The notes: generated by a model from the letters alone, not told the origin. Positions 25,401-35,722 are shown, numbered from the stretch's first letter. The stretch is 64,000 nucleotides of DNA from Desulfuromonadaceae bacterium (GCA_028687585.1 JAQTZV010000024.1:27442-91441); one strand, 5' to 3'. Translations and numbers: made by a program.

Positions 25401-26135
25401 TCAGTGATGAGAGGGTTGAAGCGAGTTTATATGGGTGGCCATCTCACGTTCGAGGAGGCAGCCGCTGCGCAGATCGGTGTCTTCGGCAGCGTTGATGAGC
25501 CGCTTGGCAGCAGCGAGTGCCGCCTGAGGATGAGTCGCTATCTGCTCGGCAAGCAGGACTACCTGCGGCCAGAAATCATCAGTTGTATATACTTTGTCCA
25601 CCAGACCCATCCGGAGGGCATCTGCCGAGCTGTATGGTTCCGAGGTCATGAAAATTTCCCGGGCAAAATTTTTCCCGACGATGCGGGGCAGTTTGTGCGT
25701 TCCGCAGAAACCGGTAATGATTCCGAGCTTTGCTCCGGAATGTCCGATGCGTAACCCTTCTGTGGCTATGCGGATATCGCACGACATGGCGAGATCGCAG
25801 CCGCCTCCCATGGCGATGCCGTTCAGGGCACAGATGACCGGTTTGGAGCTGGACTCGATCTGGTCGAACAGGGATTGGCCAAGTTCGGCAAAGTGGAAGG
25901 CGTCGCCGGGAGAGAAATGAACCATCTGTCCGATGTCGGCTCCCGCAGCAAATGATTCTCCCGGATAGCCGCTGAGAACTACGGCATGTGCCGATTCCTC
26001 TTCCTCAAGCTGCGTAAAGGCGCGCTTCAGTTCGCGGATGGTGGTGATGGAAAGCTTGTTGAAGCGCGAACCGGCGCCGAGCAGAATATACCCGACCCGG
26101 TTCGCTACCTCTATGCGAAGTTTCTTGTAGGGCAT
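25401..26135 (-). CDS. Enoyl-CoA hydratase/isomerase family (crotonase) protein
   Basis: 244 residues, crotonase fold. Oxyanion-hole signatures are FAAGADIGQM (residues ~60-70) and ALNGIAMGGGCDLAMSCDIRIA, followed by AKLGI and GFCGTHKLPRIVGKNFARE. In classical hydratases two Glu residues act as acid/base; here the second region reads GAKLGIITGFCGT, with the catalytic position not obviously Glu, so isomerase or lyase activity is possible. It overlaps the B12-binding subunit gene and is last in a four-gene operon. Confidence 0.85.
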   Translation of the reverse strand: MPYKKLRIEVANRVGYILLGAGSRFNKLSITTIRELKRAFTQLEEEESAHAVVLSGYPGESFAAGADIGQMVHFSPGDAFHFAELGQSLFDQIESSSKPVICALNGIAMGGGCDLAMSCDIRIATEGLRIGHSGAKLGIITGFCGTHKLPRIVGKNFAREIFMTSEPYSSADALRMGLVDKVYTTDDFWPQVVLLAEQIATHPQAALAAAKRLINAAEDTDLRSGCLLEREMATHINSLQPSHH

Positions 26136-26539
26136 CAGGCTCGTGGCTGAACATTGTCTTTCACCCAGGCAACAATATCTTCCGTGGAAGTGCCGGGAGT
26201 GAAGACCTCGCAGATACCGGTCGCTTTCAGTCCGGGAATGTCGTCTTCAGGGATAACGCCGCCACCGAAAACCTTGATGTCGTCAACCCCTTTTTCTTTG
26301 AACAGCTGCATGACTTTCGGGAGCAGGGTGTTGTGAGCACCGGACAGAATCGAGAGGCCGACGCAGTCAACATCTTCCTGGATCGCGGCCGAAACAATCT
26401 GCTCGGGAGTCTGATGCAGGCCGGTGTAGATGACCTCGAATCCGGCGTCGCGAAAGGCACGGGCGATTATTTTTGCGCCACGATCATGGCCGTCCAGCCC
26501 CGGTTTTCCGACAAGTACGCGTAATGTTCTTTCAGCCAT
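26135..26539 (-). CDS. Methylmalonyl-CoA mutase-type B12-binding small subunit
   Basis: 134 residues consisting only of the cobalamin-binding domain. The motif [14 protein letters not shown] contains the DxHxxG sequence whose His replaces the lower base of B12. [12 protein letters not shown] and [12 protein letters not shown] are the other two conserved loops. It must pair with a separate large catalytic subunit, not in the window. A strong GGGGGAGG site precedes the ATG. Adjacent cobO makes the adenosyl cofactor and meaB (15.5 kb) is the chaperone. Confidence 0.93.
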   Translation of the reverse strand: MAERTLRVLVGKPGLDGHDRGAKIIARAFRDAGFEVIYTGLHQTPEQIVSAAIQEDVDCVGLSILSGAHNTLLPKVMQLFKEKGVDDIKVFGGGVIPEDDIPGLKATGICEVFTPGTSTEDIVAWVKDNVQPRA

Positions 26540-26597
26540 GGTAAAGAACCTCCCCCAAAATAAAGTATCTTCAATAACTACAAATGGTACAGGTTTC

Positions 26598-27125
26598 CTA
26601 CATCTCTATCCCGGTACGAGCCGGGACCCCCGCCTTATAGTAATGCTTGATTTCGCACATCTCGGTAACCAGATCTGCCGCTTCGACAATCCTCTTATCC
26701 GCGTTGCGTCCCGTCAGCACCAGTTCGGTTTTTTCCGGCTTATTGCGTATCAGTTCCAGAACCTGCGCAACGTCAATCAAGCCAAAGCCGACCGCACCGT
26801 TGATTTCATCGCAGATAAACAGGTCAAATGCACTTGAAGTCAAAAGCTCTGTCGCCTGGGCAAGCGCCTCCTGAGCGACCCGCCGGTCTTCAGTGATGTC
26901 TTTGGTGTTCACCCATCCCGGTCTGCCGCTCTGAATGATCGTCAGTTGCGGTGCGAGTTTTTCGGCGGCCAGATGTTCGCCATAGCGGCCGCCCCCTTTG
27001 ATGAACTGAAACATGCAGACAGTAAGGCCGCGTCCGACTGCCCGCAGTGCCAGTCCGAGCGCAGCGGTGGTTTTTCCTTTGCCGTTGCCTGTGTAGACCT
27101 GGACGCAGCCCTGTTCCAATGGCAT
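26598..27125 (-). CDS. cobO: Cob(I)yrinic acid a,c-diamide adenosyltransferase
   Basis: 175 residues, CobA/CobO/BtuR class. P-loop [12 protein letters not shown] at residues 13-24, [22 protein letters not shown] and [20 protein letters not shown] are family hallmarks. It attaches the 5'-deoxyadenosyl group to cobalt using ATP. It is four bases after the upstream crotonase gene and 58 bases before the mutase subunit, giving cofactor synthesis and a cofactor user in one transcript. Confidence 0.95.
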   Translation of the reverse strand: MPLEQGCVQVYTGNGKGKTTAALGLALRAVGRGLTVCMFQFIKGGGRYGEHLAAEKLAPQLTIIQSGRPGWVNTKDITEDRRVAQEALAQATELLTSSAFDLFICDEINGAVGFGLIDVAQVLELIRNKPEKTELVLTGRNADKRIVEAADLVTEMCEIKHYYKAGVPARTGIEM

Positions 27126-27128
27126 GGC

Positions 27129-27896
27129 TTATTCCCCTTTGAAATGCGGCGCGCGCTTGTCGAGGAAGGCCTGCATCCCTTCGCGCTGGTCAAAGCTGGA
27201 AAAACAGAGGGCAAATGCATCCCGTTCAAGCATACAGGCGGTCTGCAGGTCGATATCATACCCGGCATTGACGACCTCTCCGCCGATACGGATGGCGTTT
27301 GGGCTGCGTGTGCAGATATGTTCGAGCAGCTTTTCCGCCTGGCTCAACGCTTCTCCGCTCGGGTATAACCGGTTTATCAGGGCAATCCGGTACGCTTCTT
27401 CGGCGTTAATACAGTCGCCGCTGTAAATTAACTCTTTTGTTTTTGATTTGCCTACCAGTCGGGTAAGCCGCTGAGAACCACCACAAAATGGAATCTGCCC
27501 TGTTGCTATGCCGGGAAAGCCGAAGCTGGCAGAGTGCGATGCCACAATAAAATCGCAGGCCAGAGCAATTTCCAGACCCAATCCGGTACATTCCCCCTCA
27601 ATGACGGCGATGCATGGCTTGCCGGTCTTCTCGAGGTTGAACATGGTTTTCTGGCCAAAGCCGGACAATTGTGACGCGCTATGTGGAGATGTTGAAGGGT
27701 CTGCTGAACAACAGCAAAAACCACTCTCCGAGCCGGTTAACATGATGCCGTTAACGTCCTCCGCATGTGCCAGTATTGCTGTCTGGCGCTGCAGATACTC
27801 CAGGAGCTTCAGTGGAGTAACCGTTCGGTTACCGGAAATAGCCAGAATGGCTATGCCGTCTGGCGTGGTATGGGCGGTTCCTAGTCTTTCGGGCAC
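27129..27896 (-). CDS. Enoyl-CoA hydratase/isomerase family (crotonase) protein
   Basis: 255 residues. Crotonase signatures are VIEGECTGLGLEIALACDFIVAS and FGFPGIATGQIPFCGGSQRL; the C-terminal FDQREGMQAFLDKRAPHFKG is typical of the family. The first oxyanion loop (GFCCCSADPSTSPHSA) is Cys/Ser-rich and unlike the usual FcAGaDl, so catalysis may differ. It is first in the operon crotonase-cobO-B12 subunit-crotonase, suggesting acyl-CoA rearrangement and degradation, which is inference. Confidence 0.82.
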   Translation of the reverse strand: MPERLGTAHTTPDGIAILAISGNRTVTPLKLLEYLQRQTAILAHAEDVNGIMLTGSESGFCCCSADPSTSPHSASQLSGFGQKTMFNLEKTGKPCIAVIEGECTGLGLEIALACDFIVASHSASFGFPGIATGQIPFCGGSQRLTRLVGKSKTKELIYSGDCINAEEAYRIALINRLYPSGEALSQAEKLLEHICTRSPNAIRIGGEVVNAGYDIDLQTACMLERDAFALCFSSFDQREGMQAFLDKRAPHFKGE

Positions 27897-28099
27897 GGTG
27901 CCGATCCTGTTAGCTGGTCGAATGAATTAAGCGGCGCGACTATAACAATTCAACTGTATACGGTCAAGAAAAGCTTTAGTAATATTTCACTGAAAATAAA
28001 AATTATTCGGAATAAATAAAACAAAAGTAAAAAAATTTGCGGAAGACTCTTCTATAACCTATACTTTACGCAGATTGATTTATTATCAAGGGGGAACTG

Positions 28100-31078
28100 A
28101 TGATGCATCTGACTTCGCTCGTCCGTCGCAACGCCCAAGCATCCCGATTTGCTGCAGAGGAGAATGCGGCCTGGCTTCAGAAACATATGAGCCCCTACTT
28201 TTTTCAGGCTATGGCAGATGAGGATAACGCTTTGCTGCTGCTGGCCCGGGAAATGGGCTGCCTGCAACATAACCGGCATCTGATCCTGACCGACCACGCC
28301 AAGAGGTTGGTGGTCGCCTGTTGTAATCGTCCCGGCTCACTCTATGGTACCCTGGCCAAGTTGGGTGAGCGAGAGATCTCCTATGCCATGTTTTCCCATT
28401 CCAATGCCGCCATGCCGGGTCAAGATGATGAGCTTGAAATTCAGCGCTTTGAATTTGACCGTCGCCGCAACCAGGATATCGACCTGAAGCGTGAGCTTGT
28501 TATCCCTGCGGCATTGGTGAGAAAGATCCGCACCGAACTGCGTGCAACATTTCCCGACTTTGACCTGAAAAAACTTGATCGGTTGCTGAAAATTCTCTGG
28601 CTTAATAATGAAAACTACCTTCGGATGTCGCCGCCAAATCGGATTGCCTATATGATATGGTTGTTTGACCGTTCGAATTCCTCTGGTGGATTGTTTCTTG
28701 ATATCGGTCAGGTAGAACGCGAAGGAGTCAAGGAAACAAGGGTACTGTTCGGTGTCGGCAATCCGCCACAGAAAGATTTTCTCCTGCAGTCGCTGGAAGT
28801 TTTCAATCGTCTTGATGTCGGTATCCGCAGGGCGTATTGTCTGACCATTTCAAATGGTGTTCATCCCTACTTCCTCGGTTCGTTTCTCGTTATCAGCCGG
28901 AAGGGAGAGGATATTTCACCGGAAAGTCCCCTGGCCGACAGTCTGAGGCGTGAATTATGTACAACCCAAATTCTGTCGACGTCATGCGAGGTGTATCACG
29001 AATATGTTGTGAAAGGGCGGCTCTCAGGTGAGGATGCCGCGCTGGTTAATGCCTTTATCTCTTTCTGTCACACAAGTCTGGCCCACGGCCTGCCTGAACG
29101 ATTCGGCCTTGATGACGTACAGAGCGCCTTTTATGATCATCCTGAAATGGCCCAGCTTCTGATACGGCTGTTCCGGGTTCGCTTTGATCCGGAGCTGAAA
29201 GCGCGTGATAACTTGTACGCTGCCGTACTTTCAGAAGTACAGGCTGCTGTTGAAGGGTATAATACCGGTCATCGCTGGCTGGATGATATCAGGCGGGGAG
29301 TCTATCGCTGCTGCCTGCTGCTGGTTACCCACACGCTCAAAACAAATTTTTTCGTGGTCGAAAAGCAGGCGCTGGCCTTCCGTCTCGACCCTGCGTATCT
29401 GCGGCTTTTAGGCCGGGAATTTACCGCGGATCTGCCGGAATCTCTCCCGTTCCGTGTAACATTCTTCTTCAGCCGATTCGGCGCCGGCTATCATGTCGGG
29501 TTTTCCGATATTGCCCGTGGTGGCTGGCGCACGGTCATTGCCCGCAGTGCCGATGATTTTATCACCTCGACCAATACTATCTTCCGCGAAGTATATGTGC
29601 TGGCTAATACCCAGCAGTTGAAGAACAAAGACATCTATGAAGGGGGCTCAAAACTGGCCGTCGTACTGGATGCGTCCGATCTGGAACAGGCGGGGAGTGA
29701 AGCGGAATCCTTCCGTCTCTACAAGCTTCAATATGGTATCGCCAATGCGTTTCTCGATATTTTTATCACCGAAAACGGTAAAGCCAAAGACCGCCGGGTT
29801 GTCGACTACTATTGTGATGATGAGCCGATCGAAATCGGCCCTGATGAGAATATGCACGACGGTATGATCGAGGCAATAGCCGCTCTGTCAAAAAAACGGG
29901 GCTATATACTCGGCGTCGGCATTATGTCCAGCAAGCGTTTCGGCATAAACCACAAGGAGTACGGAGTTACCTCGACCGGCGTCGTTACTTTTGCTGAAAT
30001 TACTATGACCGAAGCGGTTGGAATCAACATGCGCAGCGACATATTCTCGCTCAAAATGACCGGCGGCCCGAATGGCGATGTTGCCGGAAATTGCCTGCGC
30101 ATCATGCTTGATCGATGCCCCGGGATGCAGGTTCGCCTGATTCTTGACGGAACAGCTGCTCTCTATGATCCGAACGGTATTAACCACGGCGAATTACGTC
30201 GTATTACACTCGCCGCTGACCTGGATGCTTTTGATCCGGCTTTTCTTGGTATTGACGGATGCATCATTTATCGGACCGGCCGTCGTTTGGAGGGGTTGAA
30301 GGAGTCACACCGGAAGGTCATGCGCCGCCCCGACGGCATTGTTGAGGAGTGGCTTGATATCGATGACTTCAATCGCCTCTACAACAATCTGGTCTTTACG
30401 GTCAAGGCCGATCTGTTCATTCCGGCAGGGGGGCGTCCGGAAACGCTTGATGCCCAGAACTGGCAGCTGTTTCTCGATGAAAACAGTGTGCCGTCTTCAG
30501 GGGTAATCATAGAAGGGGCCAACTCCTTTATCACTCCCGAAGCACGAATCAAGCTGCAGAAGAGCGGTGTCGTGCTGATGCGTGACTCCTCCGCCAACAA
30601 ATGCGGCGTTATCTCGTCATCGTACGAGATTATTGCCAACCTGCTGCTGTCCGAACGCGAATTTATGGAACAGAAAGAGCGCTATGCCGGTGATGTGCTG
30701 ACTATCCTGGAAAAACGGGCCGCTGATGAGGCTCGACTGATTCTGCTGCGTCACAAGGAAGCTGACGGGACCCTGCTCTATAGTGAAATATCCGAAGCGA
30801 TCAGTCATAATATTAACAACCTCTATACGCGGCTGTTCGACTTCTTTTCGCTTCGCCCTGAACTCTGTCTGCAGGTCCCTTTCCGTCAAGCGGTCACCAG
30901 TCATCTTCCGCGCATGCTGCAGGAAACCGCTCAGTATCGGCAACGTGTCAGTAAACTGCCGCAAAAATACCTTTGCGCAATTCTGGCTTCCGAGATCGCT
31001 TCATCGCTGGTCTACAGTGGCAGCAGTGATGCCGATTTTGAGGATATGATCCGTCGGCACCTCGCCAGGGTGTTGTGA
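28100..31078 (+). CDS. NAD-specific glutamate dehydrogenase, large type
   Basis: 992 residues, close to the ~1000-residue NAD-GDH class. It converts glutamate and NAD+ to 2-oxoglutarate, ammonium and NADH. The N-terminal ~430 residues are regulatory, including an ACT-like part near 70-100. The catalytic region starts around 455: GFSDIARGGWRTV, then NTQQLKNKDIYEGGSK with the catalytic Lys, and the Rossmann part with KMTGGPNGDVAGNCL and VIIEGANSFITPEAR. Start: ATG ATG preceded by AAGGGGGAAC. It is monocistronic. This class fits an amino-acid-oxidising or acetate-respiring anaerobe. Confidence 0.93.
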   Translation: MMHLTSLVRRNAQASRFAAEENAAWLQKHMSPYFFQAMADEDNALLLLAREMGCLQHNRHLILTDHAKRLVVACCNRPGSLYGTLAKLGEREISYAMFSHSNAAMPGQDDELEIQRFEFDRRRNQDIDLKRELVIPAALVRKIRTELRATFPDFDLKKLDRLLKILWLNNENYLRMSPPNRIAYMIWLFDRSNSSGGLFLDIGQVEREGVKETRVLFGVGNPPQKDFLLQSLEVFNRLDVGIRRAYCLTISNGVHPYFLGSFLVISRKGEDISPESPLADSLRRELCTTQILSTSCEVYHEYVVKGRLSGEDAALVNAFISFCHTSLAHGLPERFGLDDVQSAFYDHPEMAQLLIRLFRVRFDPELKARDNLYAAVLSEVQAAVEGYNTGHRWLDDIRRGVYRCCLLLVTHTLKTNFFVVEKQALAFRLDPAYLRLLGREFTADLPESLPFRVTFFFSRFGAGYHVGFSDIARGGWRTVIARSADDFITSTNTIFREVYVLANTQQLKNKDIYEGGSKLAVVLDASDLEQAGSEAESFRLYKLQYGIANAFLDIFITENGKAKDRRVVDYYCDDEPIEIGPDENMHDGMIEAIAALSKKRGYILGVGIMSSKRFGINHKEYGVTSTGVVTFAEITMTEAVGINMRSDIFSLKMTGGPNGDVAGNCLRIMLDRCPGMQVRLILDGTAALYDPNGINHGELRRITLAADLDAFDPAFLGIDGCIIYRTGRRLEGLKESHRKVMRRPDGIVEEWLDIDDFNRLYNNLVFTVKADLFIPAGGRPETLDAQNWQLFLDENSVPSSGVIIEGANSFITPEARIKLQKSGVVLMRDSSANKCGVISSSYEIIANLLLSEREFMEQKERYAGDVLTILEKRAADEARLILLRHKEADGTLLYSEISEAISHNINNLYTRLFDFFSLRPELCLQVPFRQAVTSHLPRMLQETAQYRQRVSKLPQKYLCAILASEIASSLVYSGSSDADFEDMIRRHLARVL

Positions 31079-31174
31079 GCGGTAAGGCTATGGGCGTAAG
31101 CGGAAAATAATAACATTCTGTGTGACGTGGTTTAAATGGTTGGCGATGACATTGCAAGTGATGATCGGAGTGGT

Positions 31175-31867
31175 ATGATAACGATATTATTGATATGCCG
31201 TGAGGGGGTAAGCCGTAACGTGTATCACGCGGAACTTGCCTCGTCCGGAGTGCTTCTGGTTTGTGTGCAATCGTTGATGGGTTTTTTTCGCACGGAGGTA
31301 TACTGTTCGCTCAGCGGAATTCTCGTTGATATGCCCACATATATGCGTTGTTCTGATGAAGAAAAAAGCCTGTTGACGGAACTGGTTGGCCATTTTCCCT
31401 CGCTGCGGCTCAAATGTAACGAGCCCACCGGAGAGATCCGCACTCTTCCTTTCGGGGCGGCGTATCCCGGAAATTCTTCACCTGCGGTTTTTGTACAAAA
31501 ATATTGTACAACCTTTATTCCGCGCAAGATACGAACCGGCGAGCGGTCTCTGCATCACCTGCCGGCACTGCTGAATACATGCCTTCCGGCGGAGAATGAT
31601 TCCGGTTTGAGGACCGTGACAGCAAACATCTCCCGTGAGGGCTGTTTTCTGATCAGCTTCGAGCCACGTATTGTCGGTGACCGGGGCTGGCTTACTTTTC
31701 CCGGGTGGAAAGATTCGACCCCTATTCTGGTGGAGGTCTGCTGGGTGCAATCATGGGGTGAATCCCGCTCCCTGCCCGGATTCGGAGTAAGATTCATTGA
31801 TCTTACAGACGCCCAGAAGGATGAGTTGCGGGGTCTGGGCGGGCAGAGCTATTTTTTGGAAGAATAA
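31175..31867 (+). CDS. PilZ-domain protein
   Basis: 230 residues from the ATG at 31175 (GGAG upstream); an in-frame ATG at 31136 lacks a ribosome site. The N-terminal ~120 residues are receiver-like or degenerate (ITILLICREGVSRN…). The C-terminal ~110 residues read like PilZ: RTGERSL, then TANISREGCFLISFE (matching the (D/N)xSxxG motif) and FGVRFIDLT. A strict RxxxR motif is not obvious, so c-di-GMP binding is uncertain. It is first of a cluster with HDOD and kinase genes. Confidence 0.75.
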   Translation: MITILLICREGVSRNVYHAELASSGVLLVCVQSLMGFFRTEVYCSLSGILVDMPTYMRCSDEEKSLLTELVGHFPSLRLKCNEPTGEIRTLPFGAAYPGNSSPAVFVQKYCTTFIPRKIRTGERSLHHLPALLNTCLPAENDSGLRTVTANISREGCFLISFEPRIVGDRGWLTFPGWKDSTPILVEVCWVQSWGESRSLPGFGVRFIDLTDAQKDELRGLGGQSYFLEE

Positions 31868-31911
31868 ATTATGCATACAGCATCGTGTTGTTTTGCTGTG
31901 CAGAGGGATTT

Positions 31912-32247
31912 ATGGGAACGGTTGCCATAGAGAATATTGAAACCGGAATGGTTCTGGCGAGTGATGTTCGCGATCGATCAGGACGTATGCTTCTTGGGGC
32001 CGGGGCAGAGCTGACGCAAAAACATTTGGTCATCTTCCGCACCTGGGGGATTTTGGAGGCTGATATTGAAGGGCAGGGGAGTAATGATGCCGCAGGCCAG
32101 ATACCCGCTGATGTTGATCCGTTGGAGCTTGCTGCCGCCGAACAGGCGTTGGCCCCTCTCTTTCGTCATACAAATCTGAACCATCCTGTTATTATCGAGC
32201 TGTTACGGCTCGCGGCGCTCAGAAAGGTCCAGCATGTCACTCTCTGA
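31912..32247 (+). CDS. Small conserved protein upstream of HDOD gene
   Basis: 111 residues from the ATG at 31912 (GAGGGA upstream). The N-terminal ~55 residues (IENIETGMVLASDVRDRSGRMLLGAGAELTQKHLVIFRTWGI) look like the beta-rich segment often found before HD-GYP/HDOD domains in Geobacter proteins. The C-terminus overlaps the HDOD gene by 14 bases. It may act together with the HDOD protein, as a split form of a longer protein. Enzymatic function unknown. Confidence 0.7.
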   Translation: MGTVAIENIETGMVLASDVRDRSGRMLLGAGAELTQKHLVIFRTWGILEADIEGQGSNDAAGQIPADVDPLELAAAEQALAPLFRHTNLNHPVIIELLRLAALRKVQHVTL

Positions 32248-33109
32248 TTATCCACCCACCACTCTTGACCGCCTGGTGGAAGAAACCAGTACGGTCTATT
32301 CTCTCCCCCTGTTTTACGAGCGTCTGAATGAGACGATCAATCATCCTCGCAGTTCAATTGATGATATCGCCAAGATAATCACTGAAGATCAGGGGCTTAC
32401 CGCTCGGCTGCTCCGGCTGGCAAACAGTCCTATGTTCGGCTGTTATGCTAAAGTTGACTCCATTACAAAGGCAGCTACCATCATTGGAACCCAACAGTTG
32501 CGGGATCTGGCGCTGGCGGCTTCGGTAATGGGGGTATTCAAGGGAATTCCTGAAGATCTGTTGAACATGACTTCTTTCTGGCGGCACTGTATCGCCTGCG
32601 GCATCATTGCCCGCAGCCTCGCCGTCTACCGGCGCGAGTCGAATGTGGAGCGGCTCTTTGTTGCCGGCATGCTTCACGATGTGGGACACATTGTACTGGC
32701 CGCAGCCCGGCACGAGGTGAGCCGCGAGCTTCTGGAGGCACAGCGGGATTCAGGCAGATTTTATCTGGAGCTGGAGCGTGAGCGGCTTGCGTTTGATCAC
32801 GCCGAACTGGGTGGGGCGTTGTTGAAAAAGTGGAAAATTCCGGTCAGCATCGTCGAACCGGTAGCGTATCATCATAATCCTGGTTCTGCCGAACAGTTTC
32901 GTCTTGAAGCCGCTATGGTCCATCTTGCGGATATCATCTGCCAGGCCATGGAACTGGGACAAGGCGCTGAATGCGGAGTGCCGCCGCTTGATGAACCTTC
33001 ATGGGAACGGTTGGGGGTGCCTGCCCATATGATGGCGACAGTACTGAAGCAGTCGGAGTCCCAGATAGCGGAGACTTTTGCCATTCTGTCAGGAGGGGAT
33101 GATGATTGA
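32234..33109 (+). CDS. HDOD-domain signalling protein
   Basis: 291 residues. HDOD signatures: LPLFYERLNETINHPRSSIDDIAKIITEDQGLTARLLRLANSPMFG (residues ~24-70), ITKAATIIGTQQLRDLALA and the degenerate HD motif GMLHDVGHIVLA. HDOD proteins usually serve as signalling hubs; here the HD pair is retained (HD at LHDVGH), so hydrolase activity is not excluded. It overlaps both neighbours (14 bases upstream, about 8 downstream), indicating tight co-translation with the hybrid kinase. Confidence 0.92.
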   Translation: MSLSDYPPTTLDRLVEETSTVYSLPLFYERLNETINHPRSSIDDIAKIITEDQGLTARLLRLANSPMFGCYAKVDSITKAATIIGTQQLRDLALAASVMGVFKGIPEDLLNMTSFWRHCIACGIIARSLAVYRRESNVERLFVAGMLHDVGHIVLAAARHEVSRELLEAQRDSGRFYLELERERLAFDHAELGGALLKKWKIPVSIVEPVAYHHNPGSAEQFRLEAAMVHLADIICQAMELGQGAECGVPPLDEPSWERLGVPAHMMATVLKQSESQIAETFAILSGGDDD

Positions 33110-35291
33110 CCCGAACATCTCCAAATCGCCGGAGTTTTTAGAGGAACGGGTCAGGTATCTTGAAGAGTCCAACCGGCGTTTCATGTCGATCCTTGAAATG
33201 CTGGCCTCCAGTAGTGAATTTCAGAGTGATCTCAGCCGTGCCAGGGATGGGGAGGCGATTTTCAAAGCGACTGCCAGTCAGTTACGGCGGATTTTTTCGT
33301 TCCACTCCATGGGATTTCTTGATAGTCGCCCCGACGGCAGTTTTGAATTGGTGGTGACCGACCCTGTTGAGGCCCAGGACACCCTGCAAGCTCTGGTTGA
33401 GGCACGGATGATGGACGGCACTTTTGCCTGGGCGCTCAACCGCAACCAGGCCGTCCTTGTCCCGACAGAAACGGGAGAGACTCTTCTGCTGCAGGTTGTT
33501 GCCACCCAGTCCCGCGTTCGGGGAATGTTTACCGGTACGCTGCCGGGCAGTTCTGCCGCATTGGATGCCGCCTCGCTGAACGCCCTTTCAATAGTTATGT
33601 ATACCTGCGCCTACGCTCTGGAGAGCGCATTTTTATACGGGATGCTGCATGATCATACCCAGCATCTGGAAGAGCGGGTGCAGATGAGGACCCGTGATCT
33701 GGAAGAGGCCCGTCGGGAGGCAGAGGCGGCGAGCCTCGCCAAAAGTGATTTTCTGGCCAACATGAGTCATGAGATCCGTACACCCATGAACGGGGTGATG
33801 GGCATGACCGAGTTGATGCTGAAAGGGGGGCTTACTCCGCAGAAAGAAAAATTGTATCTGGGTGCCATCAAGGATTCTGCCGATAGCCTGATGATGATCA
33901 TTAACGACATCCTGGACTTCTCCAAGATTGAAGCCGGCAAATTCACACTGGAAAAAACTTCGTTCAGCCTCCGCGATGTTGTTGAACGCTCTCTGAGCGT
34001 GCTGCAGATGAGGGCTGAGGAAAAGGGGCTCACGATAACGTGCCGTGTTGATTCTGCTGTGCCGCTTTGTCTGGTAGGGGATCAGGGACGACTGCGCCAG
34101 GTCTTGACCAACCTGGTGGGAAATGCGATCAAGTTTTGCCAGCAGGGACAGATCTCTGTTGAAGTTGGCCTGGTCTCCCTGGAGAGAGATGATGCCGTTC
34201 TGCATATTCGTGTTACTGATGCCGGCATTGGCATTGCGGAGGAGGCCTGTCAGCGGATTTTTAACCAGTTTGAACAGGCCGACGGTTCTACCACAAGAAA
34301 ATTCGGCGGGACCGGGCTTGGTCTGGCCATCTGCAGGAAACTGGTAGCGTTGATGGATGGAACCATATGGGTGGAGAGTGAGCTCGGAGTGGGGAGTTGC
34401 TTTCATTTTACGGCTCACTTCCAGTTGGGAAACGGAGAAATACCGTTGACGGGCAAAGATACCGCTTTGACTCCCCGTCAACTCTGGCAGGCTCCATTGA
34501 CTATTCTTCTCGCAGATGATGTTGAAATAAACCGTCTCCTGGTGCAGGCAATTCTGGAGCCCTACGGCCACCAGATCATCTGTGCGGAAGATGGGAGGAA
34601 GGCGCTTGAAGCATATGAATCGAAGTCGTTCGATATCGTATTGATGGATATTCAGATGCCGGAGATGGATGGGCTGCAGGCTACCCGGGCAATCCGGGAA
34701 TACGAACGTGCCAAGGGACGGAACAGGGCTGTGCCGGTCGTGGCCATGACCGCTTTTGCAGGGAACGAGGATCGCCAGGTCTGTCTTGATGCCGGGATGG
34801 ATGATTACCTGACCAAACCGATCAAGGCAGTCGAGTTGATACAGCTGTTGCATAACATATTCAGGCACCAGACAATATATGATGTGACTCCGACAGGGTC
34901 CGCTCCGGTGGCATTAGCGCTGAATGAGTGTACGGAGAGTACGGCTGTTTTTGATCGAAACGAGCTGCTGGAAAGGCTTGGAGGACGATCAGAGATGATT
35001 CCCCGCTTTGTAAACCTTTTTTACAAAGGGGTTTTGCCGCAGATGGAGGGGTTGGGCATGGCGCTGTCGGCGAAGGATGTGGACGAAGTACGGCGGTATG
35101 CCCATGGCATAAAGGGATCGGCTGGGAATATCGCTGCTCTGCGGATGCATCAGGTTGCTGCGATGATGGAAAAAACGGCCGGAGAAGGCGATTTGACGGA
35201 GGCGCAACAGCTGTTTGCCCTGCTGCAGATTGAATGTCGGGCGTTTTTTGCGGTTGTTGGTGCTTTGGGGCTTGTCAGCGATGCTCAATGA
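33102..35291 (+). CDS. Hybrid sensor histidine kinase with receiver and Hpt domains
   Basis: 729 residues counted from the second of two adjacent ATGs (33102), which lies five bases after AGGAGG; 33099 is the alternative. Domain order: short coiled coil (~12-40), GAF-like sensor (~45-190), a second coiled coil, HisKA with [11 protein letters not shown] (H223), HATPase ([25 protein letters not shown]), receiver with acceptor D516 ([11 protein letters not shown]), and C-terminal Hpt with H668 ([10 protein letters not shown]). No membrane helices, so it is cytoplasmic. A full internal phosphorelay ends at the Hpt, and the single-domain receiver gene next to it is a likely target. Confidence 0.92.
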   Translation: MIDPNISKSPEFLEERVRYLEESNRRFMSILEMLASSSEFQSDLSRARDGEAIFKATASQLRRIFSFHSMGFLDSRPDGSFELVVTDPVEAQDTLQALVEARMMDGTFAWALNRNQAVLVPTETGETLLLQVVATQSRVRGMFTGTLPGSSAALDAASLNALSIVMYTCAYALESAFLYGMLHDHTQHLEERVQMRTRDLEEARREAEAASLAKSDFLANMSHEIRTPMNGVMGMTELMLKGGLTPQKEKLYLGAIKDSADSLMMIINDILDFSKIEAGKFTLEKTSFSLRDVVERSLSVLQMRAEEKGLTITCRVDSAVPLCLVGDQGRLRQVLTNLVGNAIKFCQQGQISVEVGLVSLERDDAVLHIRVTDAGIGIAEEACQRIFNQFEQADGSTTRKFGGTGLGLAICRKLVALMDGTIWVESELGVGSCFHFTAHFQLGNGEIPLTGKDTALTPRQLWQAPLTILLADDVEINRLLVQAILEPYGHQIICAEDGRKALEAYESKSFDIVLMDIQMPEMDGLQATRAIREYERAKGRNRAVPVVAMTAFAGNEDRQVCLDAGMDDYLTKPIKAVELIQLLHNIFRHQTIYDVTPTGSAPVALALNECTESTAVFDRNELLERLGGRSEMIPRFVNLFYKGVLPQMEGLGMALSAKDVDEVRRYAHGIKGSAGNIAALRMHQVAAMMEKTAGEGDLTEAQQLFALLQIECRAFFAVVGALGLVSDAQ

Positions 35292-35314
35292 ACGCTATTG
35301 GAGGTGGGAATAAG

Positions 35315-35722
35315 ATGCAATGTCTGGTTGTTGATGATGATGAACTGGGGCGTGAGCTTATAGCTCAGTATCTAACAGGGGTCGCTACATGCGATATGGC
35401 GGAAAACGGATTGCAGGCGGTAGAGATGTTTCGAAGCGCGTTCGAGGGGGGCAACCCGTATGATTTTATAATTCTGGATATTGTAATGCCCGGGATGGAC
35501 GGCAATATTGCAGCAAAAGAGATCCGGCTGATCGAGAAGGAATGGGGTGTCGCGATAAACGATGGGGTGGATATCATTGTTCTTTCCTCCTTGAATACCC
35601 CCGGTGATGTGATCCAGTCCTTTGTCTCTGCCAAATCGGCTGCACATCTGGTAAAGCCGGTGCAGCCCGACAAACTGCTCTCAACATTACGCAAGCTGGG
35701 AATCTACAAACAGTTGCAATGA
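35315..35722 (+). CDS. Single-domain response regulator
   Basis: 135 residues from the ATG at 35315, with GGAGGTGGG upstream. CheY-like receiver: acidic pocket VVDDDE (D7-D9), phosphoacceptor D55 in FIILDIVMPGMDG, switch Ser in VLSS and Lys in LVKPVQP. No output domain. It follows the hybrid kinase with Hpt by 23 bases, so it is probably its phosphoryl acceptor. How it acts on a target is unknown. Confidence 0.9.
   Translation: MQCLVVDDDELGRELIAQYLTGVATCDMAENGLQAVEMFRSAFEGGNPYDFIILDIVMPGMDGNIAAKEIRLIEKEWGVAINDGVDIIVLSSLNTPGDVIQSFVSAKSAAHLVKPVQPDKLLSTLRKLGIYKQLQ

Noticed and set aside
33633..34868. 411-residue antisense ORF opposite the hybrid kinase
   Set aside because: Shadow of the kinase on the other strand; the sense frame has clear HisKA, ATPase and receiver motifs.
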